From NCBI RefSeq assembly GCF_003386535.1, contig NZ_QTTN01000003.1:62001-126000 (forward strand): 64,000 nt of DNA, read 5' to 3'. Shown here one piece after another: positions 16,670 through 24,342 of the stretch. Position 1 is the first letter of the stretch. Every line of letters begins with the position of its first letter. Origin of the DNA: Paenibacillus taihuensis (GTDB lineage: Bacteria; Bacillota; Bacilli; Paenibacillales; Paenibacillaceae). The notes under the pieces were generated by a model, which was not told where the DNA came from, ran no database searches, and was given only the letters and a program-made list of their open reading frames with translations. The position numbers were made by a program, and so were the translations under genes.

Positions 16670-16702
16670 AGGGCTGCACTCCACGGAGTGCGGTCCTTTT
16701 TT
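16670..16702 (+). terminator. Terminator of the ABC-F gene
   Basis: Twelve-pair stem with two G-U pairs (AGGGCTGCACTC with GAGTGCGGTCCT), followed by a T-run of seven. Confidence 0.88.
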
Positions 16703-16873
16703 GCGTTTCCCCTGGTTCTTTCGCCCCTATCGGCCTCATAAACTAGAACAGGAAGATGCAGGCCTGCTAGCCATATCGCGTGGTCCGCGTGGTTCGTGAC
16801 CAGGCACATCCGTTTATGTTAAAATGGTAGTAACGACACAATTAGACGAAATCTTTGAAGGAGTCGATCATAG

Positions 16874-17362
16874 ATGTCATTTTTCGATAAAGTGAAGCAA
16901 GGGGCTTCCGATGCGGCGAAGAAGGCGCAGCAGACGGTAGAAATTACGAAGCTTAAAGCTCAAATCAGCGGCAAAGAGAAAGAGATTGAGAAGGTGTACA
17001 CCGCTATCGGTGCAGCGGTATACCGCGGCCATCAAGAGAAGGATTTTGCCATTACGGAGCAGGAGGTAGCGAATGCCTGCCATCAGGTCGACGAGCTGAA
17101 TGAAGAGATCGGCGTCCTCGAAGAGCGCATCAAGGCGATCCGTTTCGAGAAAACATGCACATGCGGCAAAGTTGTTGCGCTTGATGCGAAATTCTGTCCG
17201 GATTGCGGCAGCTCGCTTGCAGAGGAACCTCCGAAGGCGGAGACAACTGTCGGCGAGATCGTCGTCATCTGCAGCCACTGCAAGACGGAGAACGAGCTCA
17301 ATTCGAAGTTCTGTATTTCTTGCGGCAACGGCCTATCCGCTGCGGGCAATACGTTCGAATAA
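16874..17362 (+). CDS. Double zinc-ribbon coiled-coil protein
   Basis: A 162-residue cytoplasmic protein. The amphipathic, basic N-terminus (MSFFDKVKQGASDAAKKAQ) is followed by a coiled coil (about residues 25-90) and two zinc ribbons: CTCG...CPDCG (about 97-117) and CSHC...CISCG (about 135-155). The N-terminal helix could associate with membranes. The function is unknown; such small zinc-ribbon proteins are common in Paenibacillaceae. An AAGGAG sequence lies about 12 bases before the ATG, slightly far, and no nearer in-frame start exists. Monocistronic, with a strong terminator. Confidence 0.8.
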   Translation: MSFFDKVKQGASDAAKKAQQTVEITKLKAQISGKEKEIEKVYTAIGAAVYRGHQEKDFAITEQEVANACHQVDELNEEIGVLEERIKAIRFEKTCTCGKVVALDAKFCPDCGSSLAEEPPKAETTVGEIVVICSHCKTENELNSKFCISCGNGLSAAGNTFE

Positions 17363-17375
17363 CATTTTACACATG

Positions 17376-17424
17376 AAGCAGTCTTGGGCAGCCGTTAGCG
17401 GCCGTTACCCGGGGCTGCTTTTTT
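17376..17424 (+). terminator. Terminator of the zinc-ribbon gene
   Basis: A 13-pair stem with three G-U pairs (17376-17388 with 17408-17420), an inner hairpin in the loop and a T-run of six. Confidence 0.85.
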
Positions 17425-17506
17425 ATTGGCGGACAACTGCCGCTACCGAATACAATCACCTCTCATACTATAACTAGCATAATCGGGAGTAGAAGGAGGA
17501 TCGGGA

Positions 17507-18086
17507 GTGGCCCACGAAACATTTGATTTTCGCATCTTAAAGATCATTAAGGATCATATGAAGGAAACAGACAGCTTGCTCGATATTGGGAGCGGTCCGT
17601 GCGTCATGCTCGATAATCTGGATTTTTTTCAATTCGATCATCGCATTGGATATTCATAGACCGTACCTTCTCAATCGGGTGACGAAGTCGCCGCATAGTA
17701 TACCGATTATTTCCAATGCGCTTTCCATTGGCCAGCTATTCGTTCCGAAGTCGTTCTCGGCGGTATCTTTCTTCGATTCGCTGGAGCATTTCTCGAAGCT
17801 CGATGGGATTAAGGTGCTCAGAGAAGCAGAGTATATCGCGCGAAAGCATATCATCATTTATACCCCGCGCGGGTATTTTCCCCAGGAAGGTATCGACCAT
17901 TCCGGGCTTAATGGTGAGCAGTATCAGGCACATCACAGCGGCTGGGAAGTGGAGGAGTTTCAAGCTCTGGGCTATGAGGTAATTATATTAAAGGGACAGC
18001 ATAATCGGCTCAATCCGGCTTTTGTCCGCGCGTTCGGCGCGGATCACGAGCCTGTCGATGCGCTGCTCGCCATTAAGACGATGTAA
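17507..18086 (+). pseudogene. Class I SAM-dependent methyltransferase, frameshifted at a T7 run
   Basis: The GTG start at 17507 has an excellent AAGGAGG site seven bases upstream and opens a frame containing motif I (LLDIGSGP). That frame stops at a TAG near 17668. The rest of the protein continues in the next frame, from about base 17630 to 18086, beginning SIIALDIHRPYL, which supplies the conserved acidic residue after strand 2. Removing a single T from the seven-T run at 17623-17629 joins both parts into one 192-residue protein without any gap. The C-terminal part contains a motif resembling post-I/motif IV (FFDSLEHF). Possible explanations are a recent mutation, slippage-dependent expression, or a homopolymer error in the assembly. 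No substrate can be assigned. Confidence 0.8.
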
Positions 18087-18193
18087 GCGTTCAAAAAGTG
18101 TTCACTTCCCAAGTGCTTTATTCGTTGACAAATGGATATATATAGTAATGGCTTTTTGTAAAGCGAAAATGCTCACTTGGGAGGCGTATGGCA

Positions 18194-18421
18194 ATGCTCG
18201 TACCGGTGGAATCGAAGCAAATTGCGTTCTGTTCGTATGATGAGGGCGAGTCGTCACTGTATTTGTATTACCACACTGGAGATGTCGCCATTTTCTCATC
18301 GATTGGCAAGAGTGACTATCAATCTATCATTGATTCCCCGAACCGATACGATACGCTAATGATGATCATGAAGAAGAGCCATACCGATTCCGTGAATGGA
18401 TTCGGGCTTCCAGGAGCTTAA
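18194..18421 (+). CDS. Small KTSC-like domain protein
   Basis: A protein of about 75 residues whose pattern (VPVESKQI, SYDEGESSLYLYYHTGDVA, then SDYQSIIDS) resembles the KTSC domain found in small bacterial proteins and some lysyl-tRNA synthetases, although the final KTSC-like residues are not conserved. The function is unknown. Two ATGs are possible: 18188 lies only three bases after GGGAGG (18179-18184), while 18194 has a nine-base spacing and is preferred. No membrane segment and no partner gene. Confidence 0.6.
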   Translation: MLVPVESKQIAFCSYDEGESSLYLYYHTGDVAIFSSIGKSDYQSIIDSPNRYDTLMMIMKKSHTDSVNGFGLPGA

Positions 18422-18777
18422 GCAGGAAGATTGTCGTTTGCAGGTAATTGGAAACATTTACATGATGAGGATACTTTGGTCATAAAATAGTACTTTTGGC
18501 ATTATTGTAGGACCGGATGTAAATGGCATGTAAATGATGAAACGGTACGGTTTAGCCTGAGGATATGAGCGTTTTTACGTATAAAGACGTCCCGATTGGG
18601 GAGCGTCTTTTTTGCTATGCTGGCGCATGACGATGGGGCTTCCGGTCTAGGGCGGCATCCGACAAATGAGACAAGCGGACGATATGTCAGGTGTGGGTGT
18701 GTACGTACAATTGTTACAGGGCCAAAGAGCCTACAGTACAGAAAAGCACCCATTACTTGAGGAGGAAGTCAACCATC
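18422..18777. other. Intergenic stretch with one terminator
   Basis: About 356 bases before the NlpC/P60 gene. It contains the terminator at 18583-18613. I looked for a c-di-AMP (ydaO-type) riboswitch, because such elements can precede cell-wall hydrolase genes, and did not find a convincing one. Nothing else is recognised. Confidence 0.5.
18583..18613 (+). terminator. Intrinsic terminator
   Basis: Stem AAAGACG-TCCC with GGGA-CGTCTTT (one bulged base), a short loop and a T-run. It lies 160 bases after the small KTSC-like gene, so it may end that transcript or a short unannotated RNA. Confidence 0.75.
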
Positions 18778-19761
18778 ATGAAAAAGATTACAGCAGCGTT
18801 ACTTGTCTTCATTTTAGCCGCTCTGCTCGTCATCCCTGCCGCAATGGCCGCAGTAGGAACATCGCCGGTCGTCGGCGAGATCCAGTCCAGTGTAAGCTTC
18901 CGCAGCCAGCCGTCCACATCGTCCACCGTCTATAAGTATCTGAAGTCAGGCGACAACGTCGTCATTCTCGAAGAAGTGAACGCATACTGGTACAAAGTAC
19001 AGGACATGTACGGCTCGATCGGTTATGTATCCTCCTCTGAAAAATATATCGATATTATCTATAACGCTACAATCGCAGCATCGGTAAACTTCCGCACGGC
19101 GCCATCGACTGATGGTTCGAAGATCCGTCTTCTGAGCAAAGGCGAGTCGGTGCTCATCACGGGCCAACCGAACAGGGCATGGTTCGCAGTGACAGATTCG
19201 AATGGCAAGAAGGGCTACGTGAGCTCGCAAGAACAATACATAACGACGGGTCCGGCATTCTCGATGCCAGAAGGTGCAGCCGCGCCATCGACACCGTCGA
19301 CACCTGCGACACCGTCTGAATCCGTGACGATCGAGAACATTATCGCTACAGGCATGAAGTACTGGGGCACACCGTACGAGTTCGGCTCCGACCGCAACAC
19401 AACAGCAACGTTCGACTGCTCGGACTTCGTTCGTCAAGCATTCCGCGAGGGCGCGGGCATTACACTGCCAGCGGATTCCCGCAAGCAAGGCGACTACGTA
19501 AAGGCGAACGGTCCTGTGAAGACAGACTGGCACCAGCTGAAGCGTGGCGATCTGATGTTCTTCATGGAATACAAAGGCTCCAAAGCTTCGTCGTATGACG
19601 GCGTGAACAAATCGACGGAGACGATCACGCACGTTGGGATCTACCTCGGCAACGGCCAAATCTTGCACACGTACTCCACGGAGTCCGGCGGCGTGCGCAC
19701 AAGCGACATCGCAAATACACAGTGGGATTACCGCTTCCTGTTTGGCGGCAGCGCACTGTAA
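18778..19761 (+). CDS. Secreted SH3b-NlpC/P60 cell-wall endopeptidase
   Basis: A 327-residue secreted enzyme predicted to cut peptidoglycan stem peptides (D-gamma-glutamyl-diaminopimelate type). The signal peptide MKKITAALLV...AAMA is probably cleaved before AVG. Two bacterial SH3 domains follow (about residues 35-80 and 100-150), then a Ser/Thr/Pro linker. The NlpC/P60 domain (about 185-327) has catalytic Cys214 (FDCSDF), His285 (ITHVGIY) and third residue His297 (LHTYS). GAGGAGG lies about 12 bases before the ATG, a little far; upstream in-frame starts would spoil the signal peptide. The gene shares a bidirectional terminator with the toxin-antitoxin pair. Confidence 0.93.
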   Translation: MKKITAALLVFILAALLVIPAAMAAVGTSPVVGEIQSSVSFRSQPSTSSTVYKYLKSGDNVVILEEVNAYWYKVQDMYGSIGYVSSSEKYIDIIYNATIAASVNFRTAPSTDGSKIRLLSKGESVLITGQPNRAWFAVTDSNGKKGYVSSQEQYITTGPAFSMPEGAAAPSTPSTPATPSESVTIENIIATGMKYWGTPYEFGSDRNTTATFDCSDFVRQAFREGAGITLPADSRKQGDYVKANGPVKTDWHQLKRGDLMFFMEYKGSKASSYDGVNKSTETITHVGIYLGNGQILHTYSTESGGVRTSDIANTQWDYRFLFGGSAL

Positions 19762-19783
19762 GTCATATGAATTAAGGTCTAGG

Positions 19784-19840
19784 AAAAAAATGAACCCCGT
19801 CTCCACGGATATCAAGTTGGAGACAGGGTTCATTTTTTTT
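19784..19840. terminator. Bidirectional terminator
   Basis: Nearly perfect inverted repeat with an A-run on the left and a T-run of eight on the right. It lies between the convergent NlpC/P60 gene and the toxin gene and can serve both. Confidence 0.9.
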
Positions 19841-19854
19841 ATAAAGTTTGAGTC

Positions 19855-20181
19855 TTATTCCAAGGTTCCAAATAGTTCACGCAGGTAATCTCTACGCCCA
19901 TGCAGTATGCGGTGAATAAAGACAGTCCCTTGAAAGATTCGGTAGTAAACCAAATATGGATGTACCACAATAAAACGATAACCTCGTTGTACAAGGGAGT
20001 AATCATCTTCAGAAAGCACAGCTCCCATTTCAGGGAAGTCTGCCAGAGCAGATATTTTCTCATCAAGGTTCCGCAATAAATTTTCTGCAGCAGGTACATC
20101 ATCGTTAGAGATATAGGAGAATATTTCATCCATATCATCAACTGCTGCTGGTGAATACTTAATCTTATTCTTTGGCGGCAT
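19855..20181 (-). CDS. Type II toxin, RelE/ParE superfamily
   Basis: A 108-residue basic protein with the ParE/RelE pattern: KYSPAAVDDMDEIFSYI at the N-terminus, a central LRNLDEKISALADFPEMGA, then RFIVVHPYLVYYRI and the C-terminal IHRILHGRRDY. RelE members cut mRNA on the ribosome and ParE members poison gyrase; the HGRRD ending is common to both, so the target is not decided. The start overlaps the end of the upstream antitoxin gene by 17 bases, showing translational coupling. Typical length is 90-110 residues, so the toxin appears intact. Confidence 0.9.
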   Translation of the reverse strand: MPPKNKIKYSPAAVDDMDEIFSYISNDDVPAAENLLRNLDEKISALADFPEMGAVLSEDDYSLVQRGYRFIVVHPYLVYYRIFQGTVFIHRILHGRRDYLRELFGTLE

Positions 20182-20437
20182 CTATCTTCCTCCGCACTCT
20201 CGCCATTACCTGTTCATGGTCAAGTAATGGTTCTCCCTCTGCGATCTGCTTTTCTGCTACTAAAAGCTTAGATTGAAGCTTTATTCGAGCCTCCATTCGT
20301 CTATAGGCTTCGTGACTCATTACGACTAAATCAGCTTCCCCGTTCCGAGTTATAACCACAGGTTCATCAATTTCATGGCAATATTTAGAAAATCCATTAT
20401 AGTCCTGGCGAATTGAAGTGGAAGGCTTAATATTCAT
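20165..20437 (-). CDS. Type II antitoxin, Phd/YefM family
   Basis: A 90-residue antitoxin whose N-terminal DNA-binding fold carries the Phd/YefM signature (DEPVVITRNGEADLVVMS), followed by a charged helical tail that would wrap the toxin. ATG 20437 is chosen because AAGGAG lies nine bases upstream; an in-frame start 24 bases earlier overlaps that site. Such antitoxins usually repress their own operon together with the toxin. An AT-rich promoter region lies at about 20460-20490. Confidence 0.9.
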   Translation of the reverse strand: MNIKPSTSIRQDYNGFSKYCHEIDEPVVITRNGEADLVVMSHEAYRRMEARIKLQSKLLVAEKQIAEGEPLLDHEQVMARVRRKIDAAKE

Positions 20438-20637
20438 TCGTCTCAGCTCCTTGCATAACATTATTCTGACTATATTATATCATTTAACTGATCGGTGTTG
20501 CTACTTGTCGCATGTAATGTCTAAGGTTGTTGGCGTTCGAATCTGGTGTTTCTTTCCGTAAAGTCGGAATATCGCAAGCAGAAAGTCGTCATTTTAGTAT
20601 GCTGGGCGAGGCGGCTATTACTACAATAAAGATAGAT

Positions 20638-20651
20638 TGCAAACGCTTTAG
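20638..20651. promoter_or_regulatory. Weak cre-like site before the esterase-GH3 operon
   Basis: TGCAAACGCTTTAG matches 12 of 14 positions of the cre consensus and lies about 60 bases before the esterase start. It would fit catabolite repression of a glycoside-using operon. The match is imperfect at the 3' end. Confidence 0.4.
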
Positions 20652-20711
20652 CACCTCTATGCATGCTGTTTGTTGGCGAAGGCAAAGTTAAAGAACTGGG
20701 AGGCATTGGGC

Positions 20712-21818
20712 ATGGATGAAAAGTACCTTTCACTAGTAGAAGCGCTGAGCACGAAAGCTGTGATAAGCGAGCGAGACGGCTACAGCTTCGTCGTCAAACC
20801 GATTCCGGACTCTGAGGCGCGCGGAGAGCTTGATCCGCGCGTGTACGAGGTTCAAGTGAAGACGGCGGAGAAGTTCGCTGGCGGCTCTCCGTTTCAGATC
20901 GATCCTACGGATATGCTGGGTTTCGCAGCCGCGATGCGCTCATTCATGGGCTGGGACAACGACGATGTGACGGATGGCACCATTGCAACCGTTCAGCGAT
21001 CGATTGAATCCGGCGAGGATGGCGTGCAAATTCCAATCCGCATCTATACTCCGCAAGGGGAAGCGAAGCGGCCGGCGATTGTGTTCTTTCATGGCGGCGG
21101 CTTCATCGGCGGTACGCTCGATGTCGTCGAGAATCCATGCAAATGTCTCTCCGCTTATGCAGATGCCGTGGTAGTTTCCGTTGATTACCGATTAGCTCCT
21201 GAGCATCCTTTCCCAGCCGGGCTGAATGATTGCTTCGCAGCTGTACGCTGGGTGCACGAGAATGCAGAGGCGCTGGGCGTCAATCCAGAGCAAATTGCAG
21301 TGGCAGGGGACAGTGCAGGTGGCAATATGGCGGCTGTCTGTTCATTGATGGACCGGGATCAAGGAACGGGATTCATCCGGTTCCAAGCGCTGATCTATCC
21401 GACCGTTAACATGGGGGCGCTGGATAGCGGAGACCCGCCTTGGACGGTTGAAGCTTACGATATCCGCAAGCATCATGAGTTCATAATGCCAGGTCTTATG
21501 GCGATGAAAGGCGACGCTTCAAGTCCTATCTTGAACATGTACTTGCAGGGCAAGGCTGAACCGTCCAATCCATACTTGGCACCGCTGCTTGGCGACGTAA
21601 CCGGCTTGCCGGAAGCGCTGATCATTACGGCGGAATACGACTTCCTGCGGCTGGAGGACGAGGCGTACGCAAGAAAGCTCGCTCGAAGCGGCGTGAAGAC
21701 GACGCTCATTCAATATAATGGCGTGGACCATGCGTTCATGGACAAGTCAGGGCTCTACCCGCAAGCGGAAGATTGCATGAAAGAAATCGGCGCGGCATTC
21801 CGCCGTGTAATCGAATAG
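20712..21818 (+). CDS. Alpha/beta-hydrolase, hormone-sensitive-lipase-type esterase
   Basis: A 368-residue esterase of the HSL family (family IV). The oxyanion motif FFHGGGF lies near residue 125, the nucleophile Ser201 in GDSAGGN, and Asp310 (EYDFLRLEDEAY) and His340 (GVDHAF) complete the triad. No signal peptide. ATG 20712 has GGGAGG eight bases upstream; a TTG 42 bases earlier lacks support. The gene lies 21 bases before a GH3 glycosidase, suggesting that the pair removes acyl groups and sugars from the same plant-derived glycoside, an inference from context. Length is about 60 residues above the family minimum because of an N-terminal cap. Confidence 0.9.
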   Translation: MDEKYLSLVEALSTKAVISERDGYSFVVKPIPDSEARGELDPRVYEVQVKTAEKFAGGSPFQIDPTDMLGFAAAMRSFMGWDNDDVTDGTIATVQRSIESGEDGVQIPIRIYTPQGEAKRPAIVFFHGGGFIGGTLDVVENPCKCLSAYADAVVVSVDYRLAPEHPFPAGLNDCFAAVRWVHENAEALGVNPEQIAVAGDSAGGNMAAVCSLMDRDQGTGFIRFQALIYPTVNMGALDSGDPPWTVEAYDIRKHHEFIMPGLMAMKGDASSPILNMYLQGKAEPSNPYLAPLLGDVTGLPEALIITAEYDFLRLEDEAYARKLARSGVKTTLIQYNGVDHAFMDKSGLYPQAEDCMKEIGAAFRRVIE

Positions 21819-21839
21819 ACGTAGGAAGGTGAACCGACG

Positions 21840-24104
21840 ATGAGCGACTCTGTGAAAACAAATGCATCTGCAGACATCCAGTATGTAACGAACGGCAATG
21901 GTCCGACTTTGGGCTTCTCGGCTGCATCCGGGGTTCGGATTATTGAAGAGGATGGCTTGAAATTTAAAGACCTGAGCAAAGACGGCAAGCTGCATCCATA
22001 TGTGGATTGGCGGCTTCCAGCCGAGCAGCGGGCGAAGGATCTGGCAGCGCGAATGTCCATCGAGCAAATCGCCGGCCTCATGCTGTACAGCCCGCACCAA
22101 GCGGTTCCGGGAACATTCGGCTTCACTCCCGCGACGTATGACGGCAAGCCGTATGCGGAAAGCGGCGCTGACGCTGCGGAGCTGACGGATCAGCAGCATG
22201 CTTTCCTGACGGAAGGGCATCTCCGTCACATTCTCGTTACTGCCGTATCGAGCCCGGCAGACTCTGCGCGGTGGAACAATAATTTGCAAGCGGTGGCGGA
22301 AGCATCGGCGCTGGGCATTCCGGTCAATATCAGCACCGATCCGCGCCATAGCGCGGATGCGAGCACAGAATATAACGCAGGCTCCGGCGGTACCATCTCG
22401 ATGTGGCCGGAAGCGCTTGGGCTGGCTGCGACGTTCGACCCTGCCGTTGCTGGGAGCTTCGGCGAAGTTGCCGCGAAGGAATACCGCGCACTTGGCATCG
22501 CCACAGCGTTGTCGCCGCAGGTGGATATCGCGACAGATCCGCGGTGGAGCCGGTTCAACGGCACATTCGGCGAAGACCCGTGGCTGTCGGCCGATATGGC
22601 GAAAGGGTATATCGACGGCTTCCAAACGACGGAAGGAGACAAGGCGGAGGACGGCTGGGGAACAGACAGCGTCAATGCGATGGTCAAGCACTGGCCGGGC
22701 GGCGGTTCGGGCGAGGGCGGACGCGACGCTCACTTCGGGTACGGGAAGTATGCCGTCTATCCAGGCGACAACTTCAAGGATCACTTGATTCCGTTCACGC
22801 ACGGTGCGTTCAACTTAAAAGGCGGAACAGGGAAAGCTTCCGCGGTGATGCCGTATTACACGATCTCGAAGCATGACGGACAAGAGGTCGCGAATTCATA
22901 CAGCGATTATTTGATCACAGACCTGCTTCGCGGAAAGTATGGTTACGAAGGCGTCGTCTGCACCGACTGGGGCATTACGGATGACGAGCCGAACCCGATC
23001 GAGCGCCTCTTCCCGGGCGGACGCAGCTGGGGAATGGAGACAGGCTTCACAGTAGCAGAGCGCCACTACAGAATCATCATGGCAGGTGTCGATCAGTTCG
23101 GCGGCAACAGCGAAATCGCTCCTATTCTGGAAGCGTACCGGATCGGTGCTTCGGAGCATGGCGAATCGTATATGCGGGCACGTTTCGAACAGTCGGCGGT
23201 CCGGCTGCTCAGCAACCTGTTCCGGGTAGGTTTGTTCGAGAATCCGTACTTGCAGCCTGAAGAGAGCGAGCGCATCGTCGGCAGCCCTGAGTTCGTCACT
23301 GCAGGCTATGAGGCTCAGGTCAAATCTCTCGTTATGCTTAAGAACAAGAGCAATGTGCTTCCGCTTCCGAAGCAGAAGAAGGTCTATATCCCGCAGCGGC
23401 ATACGCCGGCAGGCATCAGCTGGTTCGGGTTCCCGTTCCCGGAGAAGACGGAATATCCGATCAATCTGGACATAGCGGGCAAGTTCTTCGAGGTCACGCA
23501 TGATCCTTCGGAAGCGGACTTCGCAATCGTCGCCATTCGCGGCGCGGATTCCGGCAGCGGCTACGATCCGGAAGACAAGAAGGCGGGAGGCACCGGTTAC
23601 GTGCCGATCAGCCTGCAATATAACGCGTACACGGCTGAGTATGCGCGAGCGGAAAGCCTTGCCGGAGACTCGCGGGAAACAGATACGCTGAACCGCTCTT
23701 ACAAAGGCAAGACCGTAACCGCGCACAACGCAGGCGATCTCCAGCTCGTGCTCGATACGCGCGCAGCAATGGGAGACAAGCCTGTCATCGTCACGCTGAG
23801 CCTGACGAAGCCGACTGTCTGCCGCGAATTCGAGCCGTTAGCAGATGCGATCGTGGTCAACTTCGGCGTATCCGACCAAGCGCTGCTCGATGTGTTGACT
23901 GGCGCTGCCGAGCCTTCCGGTCTGCTGCCGATGCAGCTTCCGGCGAATATGCGTACCGTTGAAGAACAGCTCGAAGATGTGCCGCATGACATGGAAGTGC
24001 ACGTCGATTCCGAAGGCAACGGCTACGACTTCGCATTCGGCTTGAACTGGTCGGGCATCATTGCCGACGAACGGACGGAACGGTACAAACGCGTTCACGG
24101 ATAA
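21840..24104 (+). CDS. Glycoside hydrolase family 3 enzyme
   Basis: A 754-residue retaining exo-beta-glycosidase, of the beta-glucosidase or beta-xylosidase type. The first domain is a TIM barrel containing VKHWPGGG and, as predicted nucleophile, Asp376 in VCTDWG. The second, alpha/beta sandwich domain follows from about residue 480. A C-terminal fibronectin-like domain is not evident. No signal peptide, so it would act in the cytoplasm or after lysis. Ribosome binding site GGAAGGTGA precedes the ATG. It is co-transcribed with the upstream esterase and closed by a terminator. The specificity cannot be settled from sequence alone. Confidence 0.92.
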   Translation: MSDSVKTNASADIQYVTNGNGPTLGFSAASGVRIIEEDGLKFKDLSKDGKLHPYVDWRLPAEQRAKDLAARMSIEQIAGLMLYSPHQAVPGTFGFTPATYDGKPYAESGADAAELTDQQHAFLTEGHLRHILVTAVSSPADSARWNNNLQAVAEASALGIPVNISTDPRHSADASTEYNAGSGGTISMWPEALGLAATFDPAVAGSFGEVAAKEYRALGIATALSPQVDIATDPRWSRFNGTFGEDPWLSADMAKGYIDGFQTTEGDKAEDGWGTDSVNAMVKHWPGGGSGEGGRDAHFGYGKYAVYPGDNFKDHLIPFTHGAFNLKGGTGKASAVMPYYTISKHDGQEVANSYSDYLITDLLRGKYGYEGVVCTDWGITDDEPNPIERLFPGGRSWGMETGFTVAERHYRIIMAGVDQFGGNSEIAPILEAYRIGASEHGESYMRARFEQSAVRLLSNLFRVGLFENPYLQPEESERIVGSPEFVTAGYEAQVKSLVMLKNKSNVLPLPKQKKVYIPQRHTPAGISWFGFPFPEKTEYPINLDIAGKFFEVTHDPSEADFAIVAIRGADSGSGYDPEDKKAGGTGYVPISLQYNAYTAEYARAESLAGDSRETDTLNRSYKGKTVTAHNAGDLQLVLDTRAAMGDKPVIVTLSLTKPTVCREFEPLADAIVVNFGVSDQALLDVLTGAAEPSGLLPMQLPANMRTVEEQLEDVPHDMEVHVDSEGNGYDFAFGLNWSGIIADERTERYKRVHG

Positions 24105-24127
24105 CAACCAACACTTGGCAACTGCAC

Positions 24128-24163
24128 AGGCACTCGGTCATTCCCTGACCGGAGTGCCTTTTT
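24128..24163 (+). terminator. Terminator of the esterase-GH3 operon
   Basis: Thirteen-pair stem with a single bulged G (AGGCACTC-GGTCA with TGACC-GAGTGCCT), followed by five T residues. Confidence 0.9.
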
Positions 24164-24342
24164 GCAACAGAATTGGTAGTATAGAAGGATTAATGGCTGA
24201 ACTAAAAGCCCATGTATAGCGGAGAGTGAATCCAGGATATCGAAACTACAACAGCGATCGGAACAATGATCCGCACGCGCAGCGGTTGCTAGGGGCGCCT
24301 ATAGTTTATCAATCCAATCGTTCAACAAGGAGGGAAAGCAGC

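Noticed and set aside
18422-18777. c-di-AMP (ydaO-type) riboswitch before the NlpC/P60 gene
   Set aside because: Expected from context, but the conserved sequence blocks were not found; only a terminator is visible.
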